Shown here in pieces: positions 27,603 to 37,014 of a stretch of DNA of 64,000 nt (position 1 is the first letter of the stretch; each line of letters begins with the position of its first letter). The DNA comes from Rhodobiaceae bacterium UBA7804 (GTDB lineage: Bacteria > Pseudomonadota > Alphaproteobacteria > Parvibaculales > Parvibaculaceae). The notes under the pieces were generated by a model. The model was not told where the DNA came from. It saw only the letters and a program-made list of their open reading frames with translations, and ran no database searches. The position numbers and the translations under genes are program-made. Where the stretch lies: the NCBI GenBank assembly GCA_002480495.1, contig DLCG01000013.1, positions 10,080-74,079 of the forward strand. The letters are read 5' to 3'.

Positions 27603-28883
27603 ATGACCGACGCCACAGAAGGCTTCTGCCGCGACTGCTTCTCTCCCGTTCCGCAAGGCGCGGAGCGTTGCCCTGCCTGCCGCCGGCCGCGCCTCCTCTT
27701 TCACCCCGAGCTCCACTCGCTCACCGTCGCGCATATGGATTGCGACGCCTTCTACGCCGCGGTCGAGAAGCGCGACAATCCGGAGCTTCGCGACAAGCCG
27801 CTCATCATCGGCGGCGGCACCCGCGGCGTCGTCTCCACCTGCTGCTACATCGCGCGCATCAGGGGCGTGCGCTCCGCCATGCCCATGTTCAAGGCGCTTG
27901 CCGCCTGCCCTGAAGCGACGGTCCTGAAGCCCGACATGCGGAAATATGCCGCCGTCGCCCGCGATGTCCGTGCGCTGATGCGCGACCTCACGCCGCTCGT
28001 CGAGCCCGTCTCCATCGACGAGGCCTTTCTGGACCTTTCGGGCACCGAGCGCCTGCATCATGCAAGCGCCGCCGTCAGCATGGCCCGCCTCGCAAAACGC
28101 ATAGAAGACGAGATCGGCATCACTGTTTCCGTCGGCCTCAGCCACAACAAGTTCCTCGCCAAGATGGCCTCCGACCTCGACAAGCCGCGCGGCTTCGCCG
28201 TCATCGGCCGCGAGGAGACGCTCTCCTTCCTCGCCTCGAAACCCGTCTCCATGATCTGGGGCGTCGGCAAGGCGCTCGAGACGAAGCTCGCCCGCGACGG
28301 CATCACGCGCATCGCCCAGCTTCAGAAGATGGAGGAGAACGACCTCATGGCGCGCTACGGCTCCATGGGCCGCCGCCTTTCCCGCCTGTCGCGCGGCCTG
28401 GACAGCCGCCATGTCGAACCCGTTCACGAGGCGAAGAGCATCTCCGCCGAGACGACCTTCATGCGCGACATCACGAATGCCGCCGAGCTCGACCGCATCC
28501 TCTGGCCGCTCTGCGAGAAGGTCGCGACCCGCGCCAAGGCATCCGGCCTCGCCGGCTCCACCGTCGTGCTGAAGCTCAAGACGGCAGATTTCAAGATCCG
28601 TACACGGAATCAGACCCTGCCCGATCCGACGCAGCTCGCCGAGGTGATCTACCGCGTCGCCTCGCCCATGCTGAAGCGCGAGGCCACGGGGACAAGTTTT
28701 CGTCTTCTGGGGGTGGGGATTTCCGGTCTCGCCGACGGCGACCTTGCCGACCCTCCGGACATGCTGGACCCCGCCGCCACGCGCCGCGCGGAGGCCGAAC
28801 GTGCGATGGATCGTCTCCGTGCGAAATTCGGGGACAAATCCATCGTCAAGGGCCGCGGCATGGGCGGGGACAAGGGGCGATGA
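27603..28883 (+). CDS. dinB: DNA polymerase IV (Y family) with zinc-ribbon N-terminus
   Basis: Translesion polymerase of 426 residues. Catalytic motifs are HMDCDAFYAAVE, YIARIRGVRSAMP, and SIDEAFLDLSG with the paired acidic residues. A little-finger domain follows. Before the polymerase core lies an extension with four cysteines (CRDC...CPAC, residues 9-27), likely a zinc ribbon, seen in other alphaproteobacterial DinB proteins. The ATG at 27603 has no clear ribosome site. The C-terminus ends in a Gly/Lys-rich tail (KGRGMGGDKGR) encoded within a set of short near-repeats that continue past the stop. No LexA box was found by eye. Confidence 0.93.
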   Translation: MTDATEGFCRDCFSPVPQGAERCPACRRPRLLFHPELHSLTVAHMDCDAFYAAVEKRDNPELRDKPLIIGGGTRGVVSTCCYIARIRGVRSAMPMFKALAACPEATVLKPDMRKYAAVARDVRALMRDLTPLVEPVSIDEAFLDLSGTERLHHASAAVSMARLAKRIEDEIGITVSVGLSHNKFLAKMASDLDKPRGFAVIGREETLSFLASKPVSMIWGVGKALETKLARDGITRIAQLQKMEENDLMARYGSMGRRLSRLSRGLDSRHVEPVHEAKSISAETTFMRDITNAAELDRILWPLCEKVATRAKASGLAGSTVVLKLKTADFKIRTRNQTLPDPTQLAEVIYRVASPMLKREATGTSFRLLGVGISGLADGDLADPPDMLDPAATRRAEAERAMDRLRAKFGDKSIVKGRGMGGDKGR

Positions 28884-28935
28884 AAATTCGGGGATAAGTC
28901 CGCCTACGGATGAGCGGGGATAAGTGCGCCATTTG

Positions 28936-28963
28936 TGACGTTATGATGACGTTACGATGACGG
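28936..28963. repeat. Short tandem repeat downstream of dinB
   Basis: TGACGTTATGA (28936-28946), TGACGTTACGA (28947-28957) and a partial third copy TGACGG. The gap 28884-29027 also contains a six-base hairpin, GGCGGA/TCCGCC at 28986-28999, before CCCCTTTT, possibly a weak terminator of dinB. Confidence 0.55.
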
Positions 28964-29027
28964 TCGAAAGCGCGGGCCGAAAAACGGCGGAAATCCGCCA
29001 CCCCTTTTCGTCACGGCTGCGTAACGG

Positions 29028-29840
29028 TCAGCAGCCCTCCGGGTCGAAATAGGTGACCTCGCTGAGCCGCCCCTTCACCTCGACATCGAGATAATCGAGC
29101 GACAGCGTTGCCGATATCCCATTGGGAAATAAGAGATATCCCATCTCGAATGTGGGCACGCCCTCCTGCTCCGCCGGATCGTAATAGCTGATCCGCACCG
29201 GCCAGGGTTTCATCGCCGAAAGCGTGCTTCCCTTGCCCTCCACCTTCGCGTCAAGCCCTTGCGCCACAAGGCTTTTTCCGATGAAAGCCGTTGTCGGGTT
29301 CTCGCTCTCTTCCGTCCCGTCGAACAGCGGACGGCTCATAACCCTTTGTCCTGCCTGTGCTTTTTCGATCAACTCGCGATTGTATGCCATCGGAAAAAGC
29401 GTCTCGCTCGGCATGGTGAGTGGCTCGGCTCCCTCGCGTAACACCTTGATTTCACCGGACTTTTCGCGTCGCGCCGTGCCCTCCTGACGGTCCGTCAGCT
29501 CCCCGTCCGTATATTCCGTCCGCGTGAAACGAAACTCGCTTCCATCCGCCGCTTCCCAGTAGCTCAACCGCACGTCATTGCTCACAACCCCTTGATCTAC
29601 AAGGCCAACTTTGGTCACGACGCGCTGCAGCGAGGTGTAGCCGCCGCAGGCGGGCCCTCCTCGCCACTCGACGACCATCCGTCCGTCCACGCCCGTCACA
29701 TCGCTCACGGGCTGCGTATGTCCGAGCGACAGGTCATAGACCGCGCGATGCATCTGAAGTGCGGGTGCGGCGATGGCAGGGGCCAGGCTCGCAGCGAAAA
29801 AGGCTGTAATTACAGGCACTAACCGTTCGAACCGCTTCAC
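29028..29840 (-). CDS. eipB: EipB-family periplasmic envelope-integrity protein (DUF1849)
   Basis: A 270-residue exported protein. The signal peptide spans about residues 1-25 (VITAFFAASLAPAIAAP). The mature part starts with the EipB-type strand HRAVYDLSLG and has GRMVVEWRGG, CGGYTSLQRVVTK and SYWEAADGSEFRF. Two cysteines, Cys65 and the last residue Cys270, fit the conserved disulfide of Brucella EipB, a beta-spiral protein needed for envelope integrity. The start is the GTG at 29840, with GGAG ten bases before it; an upstream in-frame start would put 26 polar residues before the signal peptide. Confidence 0.87.
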   Translation of the reverse strand: MKRFERLVPVITAFFAASLAPAIAAPALQMHRAVYDLSLGHTQPVSDVTGVDGRMVVEWRGGPACGGYTSLQRVVTKVGLVDQGVVSNDVRLSYWEAADGSEFRFTRTEYTDGELTDRQEGTARREKSGEIKVLREGAEPLTMPSETLFPMAYNRELIEKAQAGQRVMSRPLFDGTEESENPTTAFIGKSLVAQGLDAKVEGKGSTLSAMKPWPVRISYYDPAEQEGVPTFEMGYLLFPNGISATLSLDYLDVEVKGRLSEVTYFDPEGC

Positions 29841-29932
29841 TTTTCTTTCGCTCCTGCTCCGCGCATCTCGGCCCTTTTGCGAGCTTACACCATCGGGTAA
29901 ACCGGATAACCCGTTCACTCACAAGGCTTTCC

Positions 29933-30898
29933 ATGTCCCGCCCCCGCATTCTCGTCACAAGGAAATTGCCGCCGGATGTAGAAGCCCGCGCGCTAAGTCA
30001 TTTCGAGGCAACGCTGAATCCGGATGATACGCTTCCCACACGCGAGAGCATCCTGGCCGGCGCGGAAGGGAAGGACGGCCTTCTCGTGACGGTGACGGAC
30101 AAGCTGGATGCCGGCCTCATCGCCGCGCTCCCCGCAAGCATCCGGATTATCTCAACCTTCTCCGTAGGTTACGACCATATCGATATCGCCGCCGCCAGGG
30201 CGCGCGGCATCGCCGTCACCAACACGCCGGACGTCCTGACCGACGCCACGGCGGAGATCGCCCTCCTTTTGATGCTCGGCGCAGCGCGCAACGCCACCTC
30301 CGCCATCGCCACGCTGCGGGAAGGCCGCTGGAAGAATTGGGCGCCCACGGGAATGCTGGGTACGGAGCTTTCTGGAAAGCGCCTCGGCATTCTGGGGCTT
30401 GGCCGCATCGGCCGCGCGACGGCCGCCCGCGCCCGCGCCTTCGGCATGGAGATCCACTATCACAGCCGCCAGCGCCTCTCCCCTGAACTTGAGGACGGTG
30501 CAATCTATCACGCTGATATCGCTTCGCTTTTCGGCGTCTCCGATGTGCTCTCGATCCACTGCGCCTCGACGCCCGAGACACGCCGCATCCTCAATCGAGA
30601 TACGATCCCCTTGCTCCCCGAAGGGGCCATCATCGTGAACACGGCGCGCGGCGACATCGTCGATGACGAGGCGCTGATCGAAGCCCTCGCCTCGGGCCGC
30701 CTCGGCGCCGCCGGTCTCGACGTCTTCGCCAACGAGCCGAACCTGCACCCCGCCTATCTCGGGCTGTCCAATGCCTTCCTGCTTCCGCATCTCGGCAGCG
30801 CTACACTGGAGACGCGCAACGCGATGGGCTTCAGAGCCCTCGACAATCTGGAAGCCTTTTTCGGAGGGAAAACGCCGCAAGACCTGGTAACGAACTGA
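29933..30898 (+). CDS. D-2-hydroxyacid dehydrogenase (glyoxylate/hydroxypyruvate reductase-like)
   Basis: NAD(P)-dependent dehydrogenase of 321 residues. The nucleotide-binding site reads LGILGLGRIGRATAARARAFG. The catalytic set is present: Arg in NTARGDIVDDEAL, Glu in DVFANEP, and His in LLPHLGSATLETR. The sequence is of the glyoxylate reductase type, which reduces glyoxylate or hydroxypyruvate, but formate or other hydroxyacid substrates are not excluded. AAGG lies before the ATG. The gene is divergent from eipB with a 92-base gap. Confidence 0.88.
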   Translation: MSRPRILVTRKLPPDVEARALSHFEATLNPDDTLPTRESILAGAEGKDGLLVTVTDKLDAGLIAALPASIRIISTFSVGYDHIDIAAARARGIAVTNTPDVLTDATAEIALLLMLGAARNATSAIATLREGRWKNWAPTGMLGTELSGKRLGILGLGRIGRATAARARAFGMEIHYHSRQRLSPELEDGAIYHADIASLFGVSDVLSIHCASTPETRRILNRDTIPLLPEGAIIVNTARGDIVDDEALIEALASGRLGAAGLDVFANEPNLHPAYLGLSNAFLLPHLGSATLETRNAMGFRALDNLEAFFGGKTPQDLVTN

Positions 30899-31060
30899 TC
30901 GCCGCGTTAGGCATCCCTTACCCTTAACGGGGCAAGTTTTGCCGGGCAATGAGGAAGCTGCCACCCCCCAAGCCATTGTTTTTATTTGGCTTCTCTTCTG
31001 GCAACCGCCTTGCATCTGCAAGACGGCTCACACGCCTTGAAGGGATCGTGCACAGCCGCG

Positions 31061-31792
31061 ATGGGGAACATGGGGTATCCGAAGAGAAATTTCGACAACG
31101 GCAAGAACGTCACGCCTGCGATCATGGACGGCACCTTGCCCACCGATCCGCAAACGGAGCGTTTCCGGCGCATTCTGGGGTTGAACGGTCGCGCACAGGC
31201 CACCCGCCACCTCGTAACGCAAGCGCTTGCTTTCGCGAATGAAACCGAAAGCCGCATCGTCGCCCTCAATGAACGCATCCGTCAGCTGGAAGCGCTGGCT
31301 CATACCGATGAGCTGACCGGTCTGCTGAACAGGCGCGGCTTCAACGATGTCCTGCGCCGCAACCTGCTCAGCGCCGCCCGTTATGAAGAAGCAGGCCTCC
31401 TCGCCTATATCGATCTCGACGATTTCAAGGCCATCAACGACCGTTGCGGACATGCGACTGGCGACGAAGTGCTTAGAACCATTGGCGCTTTCCTGAGCAG
31501 AAGCATCCGGGCGACCGACTACGCCGCCCGTCTCGGCGGCGACGAATTCGCCGTTCTCTTCGTTCGCGCGGATCATCGTCCCGCACGCGAAAGAGCGCGC
31601 GAAATGGTCCGTGAAATCGGCAAGCTGAAGATTGCCTGCAAGTCGCATCGCATCTCCCTCCGCGCAAGCCTTGGTCTGGCGAGCTACAACGGCGAAACGA
31701 GCCTCGAGGGACTGATCGAACGCGCCGACCGCGCAATGTATGCGGACAAGAAGAATGGCAGCCGCGCCGCGCGGCTGACGACGCTCGGCTGA
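31061..31792 (+). CDS. GGDEF-domain protein, probable diguanylate cyclase
   Basis: About 243 residues. The N-terminal 80 residues are helical (RHLVTQALAFANETESRIVALNERI cut into two helices) and have no recognised sensor domain. The GGDEF domain begins DELTGLLNRRGF and has an intact active site RLGGDEFAVLF and inhibitory RxxD (RATD) five residues before it, so it should make c-di-GMP. The start is uncertain: ATG 31061 is used, ATG 31070 is possible, and a longer frame reaches back to a TTG at 30986. It is convergent with agmatine deiminase. Confidence 0.87.
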   Translation: MGNMGYPKRNFDNGKNVTPAIMDGTLPTDPQTERFRRILGLNGRAQATRHLVTQALAFANETESRIVALNERIRQLEALAHTDELTGLLNRRGFNDVLRRNLLSAARYEEAGLLAYIDLDDFKAINDRCGHATGDEVLRTIGAFLSRSIRATDYAARLGGDEFAVLFVRADHRPARERAREMVREIGKLKIACKSHRISLRASLGLASYNGETSLEGLIERADRAMYADKKNGSRAARLTTLG

Positions 31793-31796
31793 CCGT

Positions 31797-32837
31797 TCAG
31801 GAGAGCGCTTCGCCCTTCGGTTGCTGCTGCGTAATGCAGTGGATCGAGCCGCCGCCTGCGGCGATTTCAAGCGCCGGCACCGTCACGATCTTCCGGCCCG
31901 GAAATGCCTCACTCATTACACGTGCGGCCGCTTCATCGTTCGGGTCGTCATAGATCGGCATGACAACCGCACCATTGGCGACATAAGAGTTCACATACGA
32001 GGTACACAGACGCCTTCCGTCCGGTCGCCTGAACTGTCTCTGAGGCTGCGGAATCTCCATGACCTCGAGCCGACGCCCTCGGGCATCGCGAGCAGCCTCG
32101 AGCCGCCGCTTGTTATCTTGCATCCGCATATAGTTGGGATCGTTCCTGTCGTCCGGCATATGCAGCAGCACCCGCCCCTCCCCGGCGAATGACGCGATCA
32201 TGTCCACATGACCGCTCGTCTCGTCATCCTGCAATCCACGGTCGAGCCAGATGATCCGCGCGACGCCCAGCGTGAGAGCAAGCGCCTCCTCGATCTGCTG
32301 CCGCGTCATCTCGGGATTTCGGTTGTCGTTCAAAAGACATTCCTCGGTCGTCATTAGCGTGCCGTAGCCGTCGACGGAGATCGATCCGCCCTCCAGCACC
32401 ATGTTGTTCGTATATTTGCGCATGCCGAGCCGGTCGAGGATAAGTCCGGCCACCGCGGCGTCGTTTTCATAGCCATGATAGGCGTTGCCCCACGCATTGA
32501 AGCGCCATTGCGAACCGGTGACGTGCCCCTTCCCGTCGATGAGAAATATGGGCCCTGAATCGCGGCACCAGCTGTCGTCGATCGGCAGGGGCACGATCTC
32601 GATATCCCGTCCGCAAGCAAGCCTGACCTGGGCCTCGTCTTCGGGACGGCACACCATGCTCACAGGCTCGAACGCGCCAATAGATCGCGCAACCTGCGCA
32701 TAGGCGGCATAAGCCTGCGGCAGCCGCTCTCCCCAGACCTCCGTCCGGCTCGGCCACTGCATCCAGCATCGCTCATGCGGCTCCCATTCGGCTGGCATGA
32801 AAAAGCCGTCATCCGCCGCCGTCCGCCGTTCGCTCAT
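31797..32837 (-). CDS. aguA: Agmatine deiminase
   Basis: Hydrolyses agmatine to N-carbamoylputrescine and ammonia, a step of arginine-to-putrescine conversion. The protein has 346 residues and the family motifs MPAEWEPHERCWMQWP at the start, WCRDSGPIFLID, and the catalytic Cys334 in GGGSIHCITQQQP. The substrate-contact segment FNAWGNAYHGYENDA is conserved. The usual partner aguB (N-carbamoylputrescine amidase) is not in the window. Divergent from the RidA gene. Confidence 0.95.
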   Translation of the reverse strand: MSERRTAADDGFFMPAEWEPHERCWMQWPSRTEVWGERLPQAYAAYAQVARSIGAFEPVSMVCRPEDEAQVRLACGRDIEIVPLPIDDSWCRDSGPIFLIDGKGHVTGSQWRFNAWGNAYHGYENDAAVAGLILDRLGMRKYTNNMVLEGGSISVDGYGTLMTTEECLLNDNRNPEMTRQQIEEALALTLGVARIIWLDRGLQDDETSGHVDMIASFAGEGRVLLHMPDDRNDPNYMRMQDNKRRLEAARDARGRRLEVMEIPQPQRQFRRPDGRRLCTSYVNSYVANGAVVMPIYDDPNDEAAARVMSEAFPGRKIVTVPALEIAAGGGSIHCITQQQPKGEALS

Positions 32838-32932
32838 GCCTTACTCTTCCCCGCTCTTTCGCAGTGTCGTGTTAGAGGTTAGGTATAACGCGACAATATG
32901 GAGCGGCAACCGCCGGAAAGGGAGAAAGCATC

Positions 32933-33400
32933 ATGGCCGGAAAGATCGAAGCTCGCCTGAAGGAACTCGGCATCGAACTGCCCGCACCCTCTCAGCCCGC
33001 CGGCACCTATGTGCCCTTTGTCCGCGCCGGCAATCTGGTCTTCATCTCCGGCCAGGGTCCCGTCGGTCCGAAAGGCCTCGAATATCAGGGTAAGGTCGGT
33101 AAGGAGCAGGACGTCGACGCCGCAAAGGCCGCGGCGCGCCTTACCATGATCAATGTTCTCGCGCAGTTGAAGGCCGCCTGCGGCGGTGATCTCGATCGCG
33201 TTCAGCGCTGCGTCAAGCTTCTCGGCTTCGTCAACTCGACGCCTGAATTCGACCAGCAGCCCGCCGTCATCAATGGCGGCTCCGATCTTCTGGTCGAGGT
33301 ATTCGGCGAAGCAGGCCGGCATGCGCGCTCCGCTGTCTCGGCCGCCTCGCTTCCCTTCCAGATGACGGTGGAAATCGAGGCGATTTTCGAGATCGCCTAG
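32933..33400 (+). CDS. RidA-family protein
   Basis: A 155-residue RidA/YjgF-fold protein. RidA deaminates reactive enamines and imines made by PLP enzymes. Family segments include FVRAGNLVFISGQGPVG, LLGFVNSTPEF and a C-terminal MTVEIEAIFEIA. The critical Arg of active RidA appears as the Arg in GEAGRHARSAVSA, giving the usual R-x-x-x-[VG] setting. The protein is longer than canonical RidA (about 128), placing it in the YjgF-related subgroup seen in rhizobia. A good ribosome site (GGGAGAAAG) precedes the ATG. Confidence 0.88.
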   Translation: MAGKIEARLKELGIELPAPSQPAGTYVPFVRAGNLVFISGQGPVGPKGLEYQGKVGKEQDVDAAKAAARLTMINVLAQLKAACGGDLDRVQRCVKLLGFVNSTPEFDQQPAVINGGSDLLVEVFGEAGRHARSAVSAASLPFQMTVEIEAIFEIA

Positions 33401-33427
33401 GCAGTTCCGCCTCTCTAGGATCGGGTC

Positions 33428-34627
33428 ATGGGAGATAGTGAAGCCGCCATCATCAGGGTCGTCGATACGCTTGCCGCCGTGAATGCCGCGAGTTGGGACG
33501 CTTGCGCAAATCCGCCGGGCGAACCCTACAACCCTTTCATCTCGCACGCTTTTTTGAGCGCCCTCGAGGAAAGCGGTTCCGCCACGCGGCGGACCGGCTG
33601 GCTCCCCCAGCACCTCCTGCTTGAAGACGGAGATGGCCAGCTTTCAGGCTGCATGCCCCTCTACCTCAAGAACCATAGCCGCGGTGAATACGTGTTCGAT
33701 CATGGCTGGGCCAATGCATTCGAAAATGCGGGAGGCAGCTACTATCCCAAGCTTCAGTGCTCCGTTCCCTTTACCCCGGCAACCGGACCGCGGCTGCTCG
33801 CTGCAAACACGCCGGCACGAGAAGCCATCGAAGACACCCTGATCGCCGGAGCCGTTGAAGTTGTGAAGCGTATGAATGTTTCCTCGCTTCACCTCACCTT
33901 CCTGCCGGAGCGTCAATGGACAAGATTGGGAACAATCGGCCTGTTGCAGCGGACCGATCAGCAATTCCATTGGCATAATCGGGGATATGACCGCTTCGAG
34001 GATTTTCTGGCGGATTTGTCATCACGCAAGCGCAAGATGATCCGCAAGGAACGCGAACGCGCCAGGGAAAACGGCATCGCCGTCGAATGGGTGACCGGAA
34101 GCGACCTCACCGAAGATCACTGGGACGCCTTCTTTTCCTTCTACATGGACACCGGAGCGCGCAAGTGGGGCTCTCCCTACCTCACACGGGAATTTTTCAG
34201 TCTCGTTGGCGAGCGCATGGCAGAGGATACGCTCCTCGTCATGGCGCGGCGGGACGGCAGGCTGATCGCAGGTGCCCTGAACTTCATCGGTGGAGACGCT
34301 CTTTATGGACGCAATTGGGGCGCCATTGAGCACCACCCCTTCCTCCACTTCGAGTGCTGCTACTACCAGGCCATAGAATTTGCAATTGAAAGGCGCCTTG
34401 CCCGGGTCGAGGCGGGCGCCCAGGGCGAGCACAAGCTCGCCCGCGGCTATGTGCCGTCGCGCACCTATAGCGCTCACTGGATCGCAAATACATCATTCCG
34501 GGAGGCGGTGGCGGAGTACCTTTCCCGGGAACGGCAATATGTAGATCGGGATATCGCGATACTTGGCGAATACGCCCCCTTCCGGCACGATGCAAACAAG
34601 GAAGAACATCAGGAGGACGATTTCTGA
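33428..34627 (+). CDS. FemAB-like GNAT-fold protein (PF04339 type)
   Basis: A 399-residue protein of the family once called DUF482, which has two GNAT-like domains and is annotated as related to peptidoglycan FemAB transferases. Characteristic segments are NPFISHAFLSALEESGS, the DHGWANAFENAGG core, SSRKRKMIRKERERA, and ARGYVPSRTYSAHWI near the end. Biochemical function is not known; acyl or aminoacyl transfer is inferred from the fold. It lies 27 bases after the RidA gene, and the HIT gene starts two bases after its stop. Confidence 0.87.
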   Translation: MGDSEAAIIRVVDTLAAVNAASWDACANPPGEPYNPFISHAFLSALEESGSATRRTGWLPQHLLLEDGDGQLSGCMPLYLKNHSRGEYVFDHGWANAFENAGGSYYPKLQCSVPFTPATGPRLLAANTPAREAIEDTLIAGAVEVVKRMNVSSLHLTFLPERQWTRLGTIGLLQRTDQQFHWHNRGYDRFEDFLADLSSRKRKMIRKERERARENGIAVEWVTGSDLTEDHWDAFFSFYMDTGARKWGSPYLTREFFSLVGERMAEDTLLVMARRDGRLIAGALNFIGGDALYGRNWGAIEHHPFLHFECCYYQAIEFAIERRLARVEAGAQGEHKLARGYVPSRTYSAHWIANTSFREAVAEYLSRERQYVDRDIAILGEYAPFRHDANKEEHQEDDF

Positions 34628-34629
34628 CC

Positions 34630-35049
34630 GTGGCCTACGATCAAGACAATATCTTTGCGAAAATCCTTCGCGGCGACGCTCCCTGCTTCAAGGTCTATGA
34701 AGACGACATGACGCTTTCCTTCATGGACGTCATGCCGCAGGCCGAGGGTCACACGCTCGTCATCCCGAAGTTTCCGGCGGAAAACCTTTTCGATCTCGAT
34801 CCGGAATATGTCGCCGCAATGGCGAAGACGGTGCAGCGTGTCGCACCTGCCGTCAAAAAGGCTTTCGACGTTCCCGGCATTCTGATCGCTCAGTTGAACG
34901 GCTCGGCGGCAGGCCAGACGGTCTTCCACATCCATACGCATATCATTCCGCGCACCAACGGCATCGACCTCAAACTGCATGCGCGCGAAATGGCCGATTT
35001 CAAGGAACTTGAGAAGCACGCTGAAAAAATAAAGGCGCTTATCGCCTGA
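34630..35049 (+). CDS. HIT-family protein
   Basis: A 139-residue nucleotide-binding hydrolase with the histidine triad in TVFHIHTHIIPR, the N-terminal DNIFAKILRGDAPC and the FMDVMPQAEGHTLVIPK segment of the Hint branch. Hint proteins hydrolyse purine nucleoside phosphoramidates. The start is a GTG at 34630, two bases after the FemAB-like stop, so translation is likely coupled. Confidence 0.93.
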   Translation: MAYDQDNIFAKILRGDAPCFKVYEDDMTLSFMDVMPQAEGHTLVIPKFPAENLFDLDPEYVAAMAKTVQRVAPAVKKAFDVPGILIAQLNGSAAGQTVFHIHTHIIPRTNGIDLKLHAREMADFKELEKHAEKIKALIA

Positions 35050-35108
35050 CGGGGGAGCGCGGGCCAACGCTGCGGGGAGGCAGCGCACCCGCCCAGGGGA
35101 GGAAAATA

Positions 35109-36713
35109 ATGAAATTTGCAAGAAACGCGGCGGCAGCCGCCACCATTCTCGTCGTCATGTCCGCTTGTTCCGATGACTACACTCAGGAAGCCGTGACCGA
35201 ACCGTCACCCTTTCACGGCATACATGGCATCACCGTCACAAAAGAAGGAAATATCCTCGCGGGGAGCGTTGTCGGCCGCGCGATATATGAGGTCGACCGC
35301 GATACGGGCGAGACAAGCATCTTTGAAGGTCCTCCGGAAGGCATGGCGGACGATCTTGAAGAAGGGCCGGACGGCACGCTGGCATGGACAGCCTTCCTCG
35401 ATGGCAAGGTCTATGCGCGGAAGCCCGATGGCACGCTACTGACGCTCGCCAGCGGGCTGCCCGGCCTTAATTCGCTCGCCTGGACCGATGACGGGCGTCT
35501 TTTCGCGACGCAGGTCTTCCTGGGTGACGCGCTTTATGAACTTGATCCAAGCGGCGAAAATCCGCCCCGCAAGATCATGTCCGGCATGGGTGGCCTCAAT
35601 GGCTTCGATTTCGGCCCTGACGGAAAACTTTACGGCCCCCTGTGGTTCAAGAAGCAGATCGCCCGGGTCGATGTCGATACGGCGTCACTGGAAGTCGTCG
35701 CCGAAGGCTTCGCAACACCGGCCGCGGTCAACTTCACCTCAAAGGGCGACCTCTACGCAGTCGACACCGAAGCCGGTAGAGTGTACCGCGTGAATACGGA
35801 CAACGGAGAAAAAACGCTTGTCGCTGAGGTAGCCCCCGCAATCGACAATCTTGCCTTCGACAGTGAGGATAACCTCTACATCACCAACATGGCGGACAAT
35901 GCCGTGATCGCCGTCGATACGGAAAATGGGGAGACGGAAACTCTCGTTTCGGGCCCACTGGCGGTGGCAGGCGATATCGCAATAAGCGGGGACGGCGATC
36001 TCTACGTTGCCGACCTCTTCGCGATCCGCAAGGTAAACCCGGCGGACGGAAAGATCGATGAAGTCGCCCGCGTATGGTCATCCAGAATCGACTACCCGCT
36101 CGGCATCTCCGTGCAAAACGGCAAGGTCGCTGTTGCCGCACTGACCGCTGGCGCGGTTCAGGTTTTCGATACAACCGGCATCGGCTCTTCCGAACCTCAT
36201 CACGGTTTCACCACGCCCGTCGACGCCCTCGTCCTTTCCGACGGCAGCGTCATCATCTCCGAATATGCGCGCGGCGCGCTGGTGCGCGTGGCAAATGATG
36301 ACTGGGATAACCGCATCGATCTGGCGACCGGTTTAAGCGGTCCGGCCATGCTGATGCCCGGCGACGAAAGCACGGTCTATGTAAGCGAAAATCTCGGCGG
36401 CCGAATTACAAGCGTGAACATTCAGACCGGGGAAAAGTCCGTCGTCATCGACGATCTGGCCACCCCGGAAGGGTTCGACATTGGAAGCGACGGGCGATTT
36501 GTAATTGCCGAAGTCGGAGCCAAACGGATCACGGCTGTTGACCCGGCGACAGGCGAGAGGGAAATCATCGCTGCTCGGCTCCCCATCGGGCTTGAAGCGC
36601 CCGAAAATGCCCCACCCATCTTCATTCCTACCGGTGTTGTCATCGCAGAGAACGGTGACATCCTCTATTCCTCGGATATTGACGTCCGCATTTACCGACT
36701 GAAGAAAGGTTGA
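35109..36713 (+). CDS. Probable lipoprotein with beta-propeller (SMP-30/NHL-like)
   Basis: A 534-residue exported protein. A hydrophobic start ends in a likely lipobox (MSAC, with Cys near residue 20). The rest is a series of NHL/SMP-30-like blades repeating G-x-L-x-x-x-D, for example DGRLFATQVF, DGKLYGPLWF, DNLYITNMAD, DGDLYVADLF and NGDILYSSDI. Such propellers bind small molecules or act as lactonases. No catalytic set was verified. A strong ribosome site (GGGGAGGAAA) precedes the ATG. A small gene follows after nine bases. Confidence 0.83.
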   Translation: MKFARNAAAAATILVVMSACSDDYTQEAVTEPSPFHGIHGITVTKEGNILAGSVVGRAIYEVDRDTGETSIFEGPPEGMADDLEEGPDGTLAWTAFLDGKVYARKPDGTLLTLASGLPGLNSLAWTDDGRLFATQVFLGDALYELDPSGENPPRKIMSGMGGLNGFDFGPDGKLYGPLWFKKQIARVDVDTASLEVVAEGFATPAAVNFTSKGDLYAVDTEAGRVYRVNTDNGEKTLVAEVAPAIDNLAFDSEDNLYITNMADNAVIAVDTENGETETLVSGPLAVAGDIAISGDGDLYVADLFAIRKVNPADGKIDEVARVWSSRIDYPLGISVQNGKVAVAALTAGAVQVFDTTGIGSSEPHHGFTTPVDALVLSDGSVIISEYARGALVRVANDDWDNRIDLATGLSGPAMLMPGDESTVYVSENLGGRITSVNIQTGEKSVVIDDLATPEGFDIGSDGRFVIAEVGAKRITAVDPATGEREIIAARLPIGLEAPENAPPIFIPTGVVIAENGDILYSSDIDVRIYRLKKG

Positions 36714-36722
36714 ACTGCTGTC

Positions 36723-36947
36723 ATGTGGAACATAATCGCAGTGCTGTCCGGATTGCTTACCGGCCCCGAAGCTTACGCCGTGACCGATGCAGGCATTTTC
36801 AAGAGCGAGGAAAGCTGCAAGGCAGCCATCACGGAAGCCGTTAATTCCAAGCTCGACGAGGAAACGAAGGCGCAATACGAAGGCGGCTACAGGCAATTCG
36901 TCTGTGTCCGTATTCACGGCGCGGAAATGCTCGACAGCGCCGAATAA
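36723..36947 (+). CDS. Small hypothetical protein
   Basis: A 74-residue frame. It opens with a hydrophobic stretch (MWNIIAVLSGLLTGPEAYAV) that may be a weak signal sequence, then a polar helix with two cysteines (ESCKAA and QFVCVRI). No family is recognised. It follows the propeller lipoprotein by nine bases and is followed by a strong terminator, so it is probably the last gene of that operon. Confidence 0.68.
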   Translation: MWNIIAVLSGLLTGPEAYAVTDAGIFKSEESCKAAITEAVNSKLDEETKAQYEGGYRQFVCVRIHGAEMLDSAE

Positions 36948-36960
36948 ACCGCGACCCATA

Positions 36961-36995
36961 AAAAAACACCGCCCGGCGTGTGCCGGGCGGCGTTT
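36961..36995. terminator. Bidirectional terminator
   Basis: CCGCCCGGC (36969-36977) pairs with GCCGGGCGG (36982-36990) around GTGT, with an A-run on the left and TTT on the right. It can serve both the small gene and the convergent VOC gene. Confidence 0.85.
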
Positions 36996-37014
36996 CGATT
37001 TGCGGTCAGCGCTT

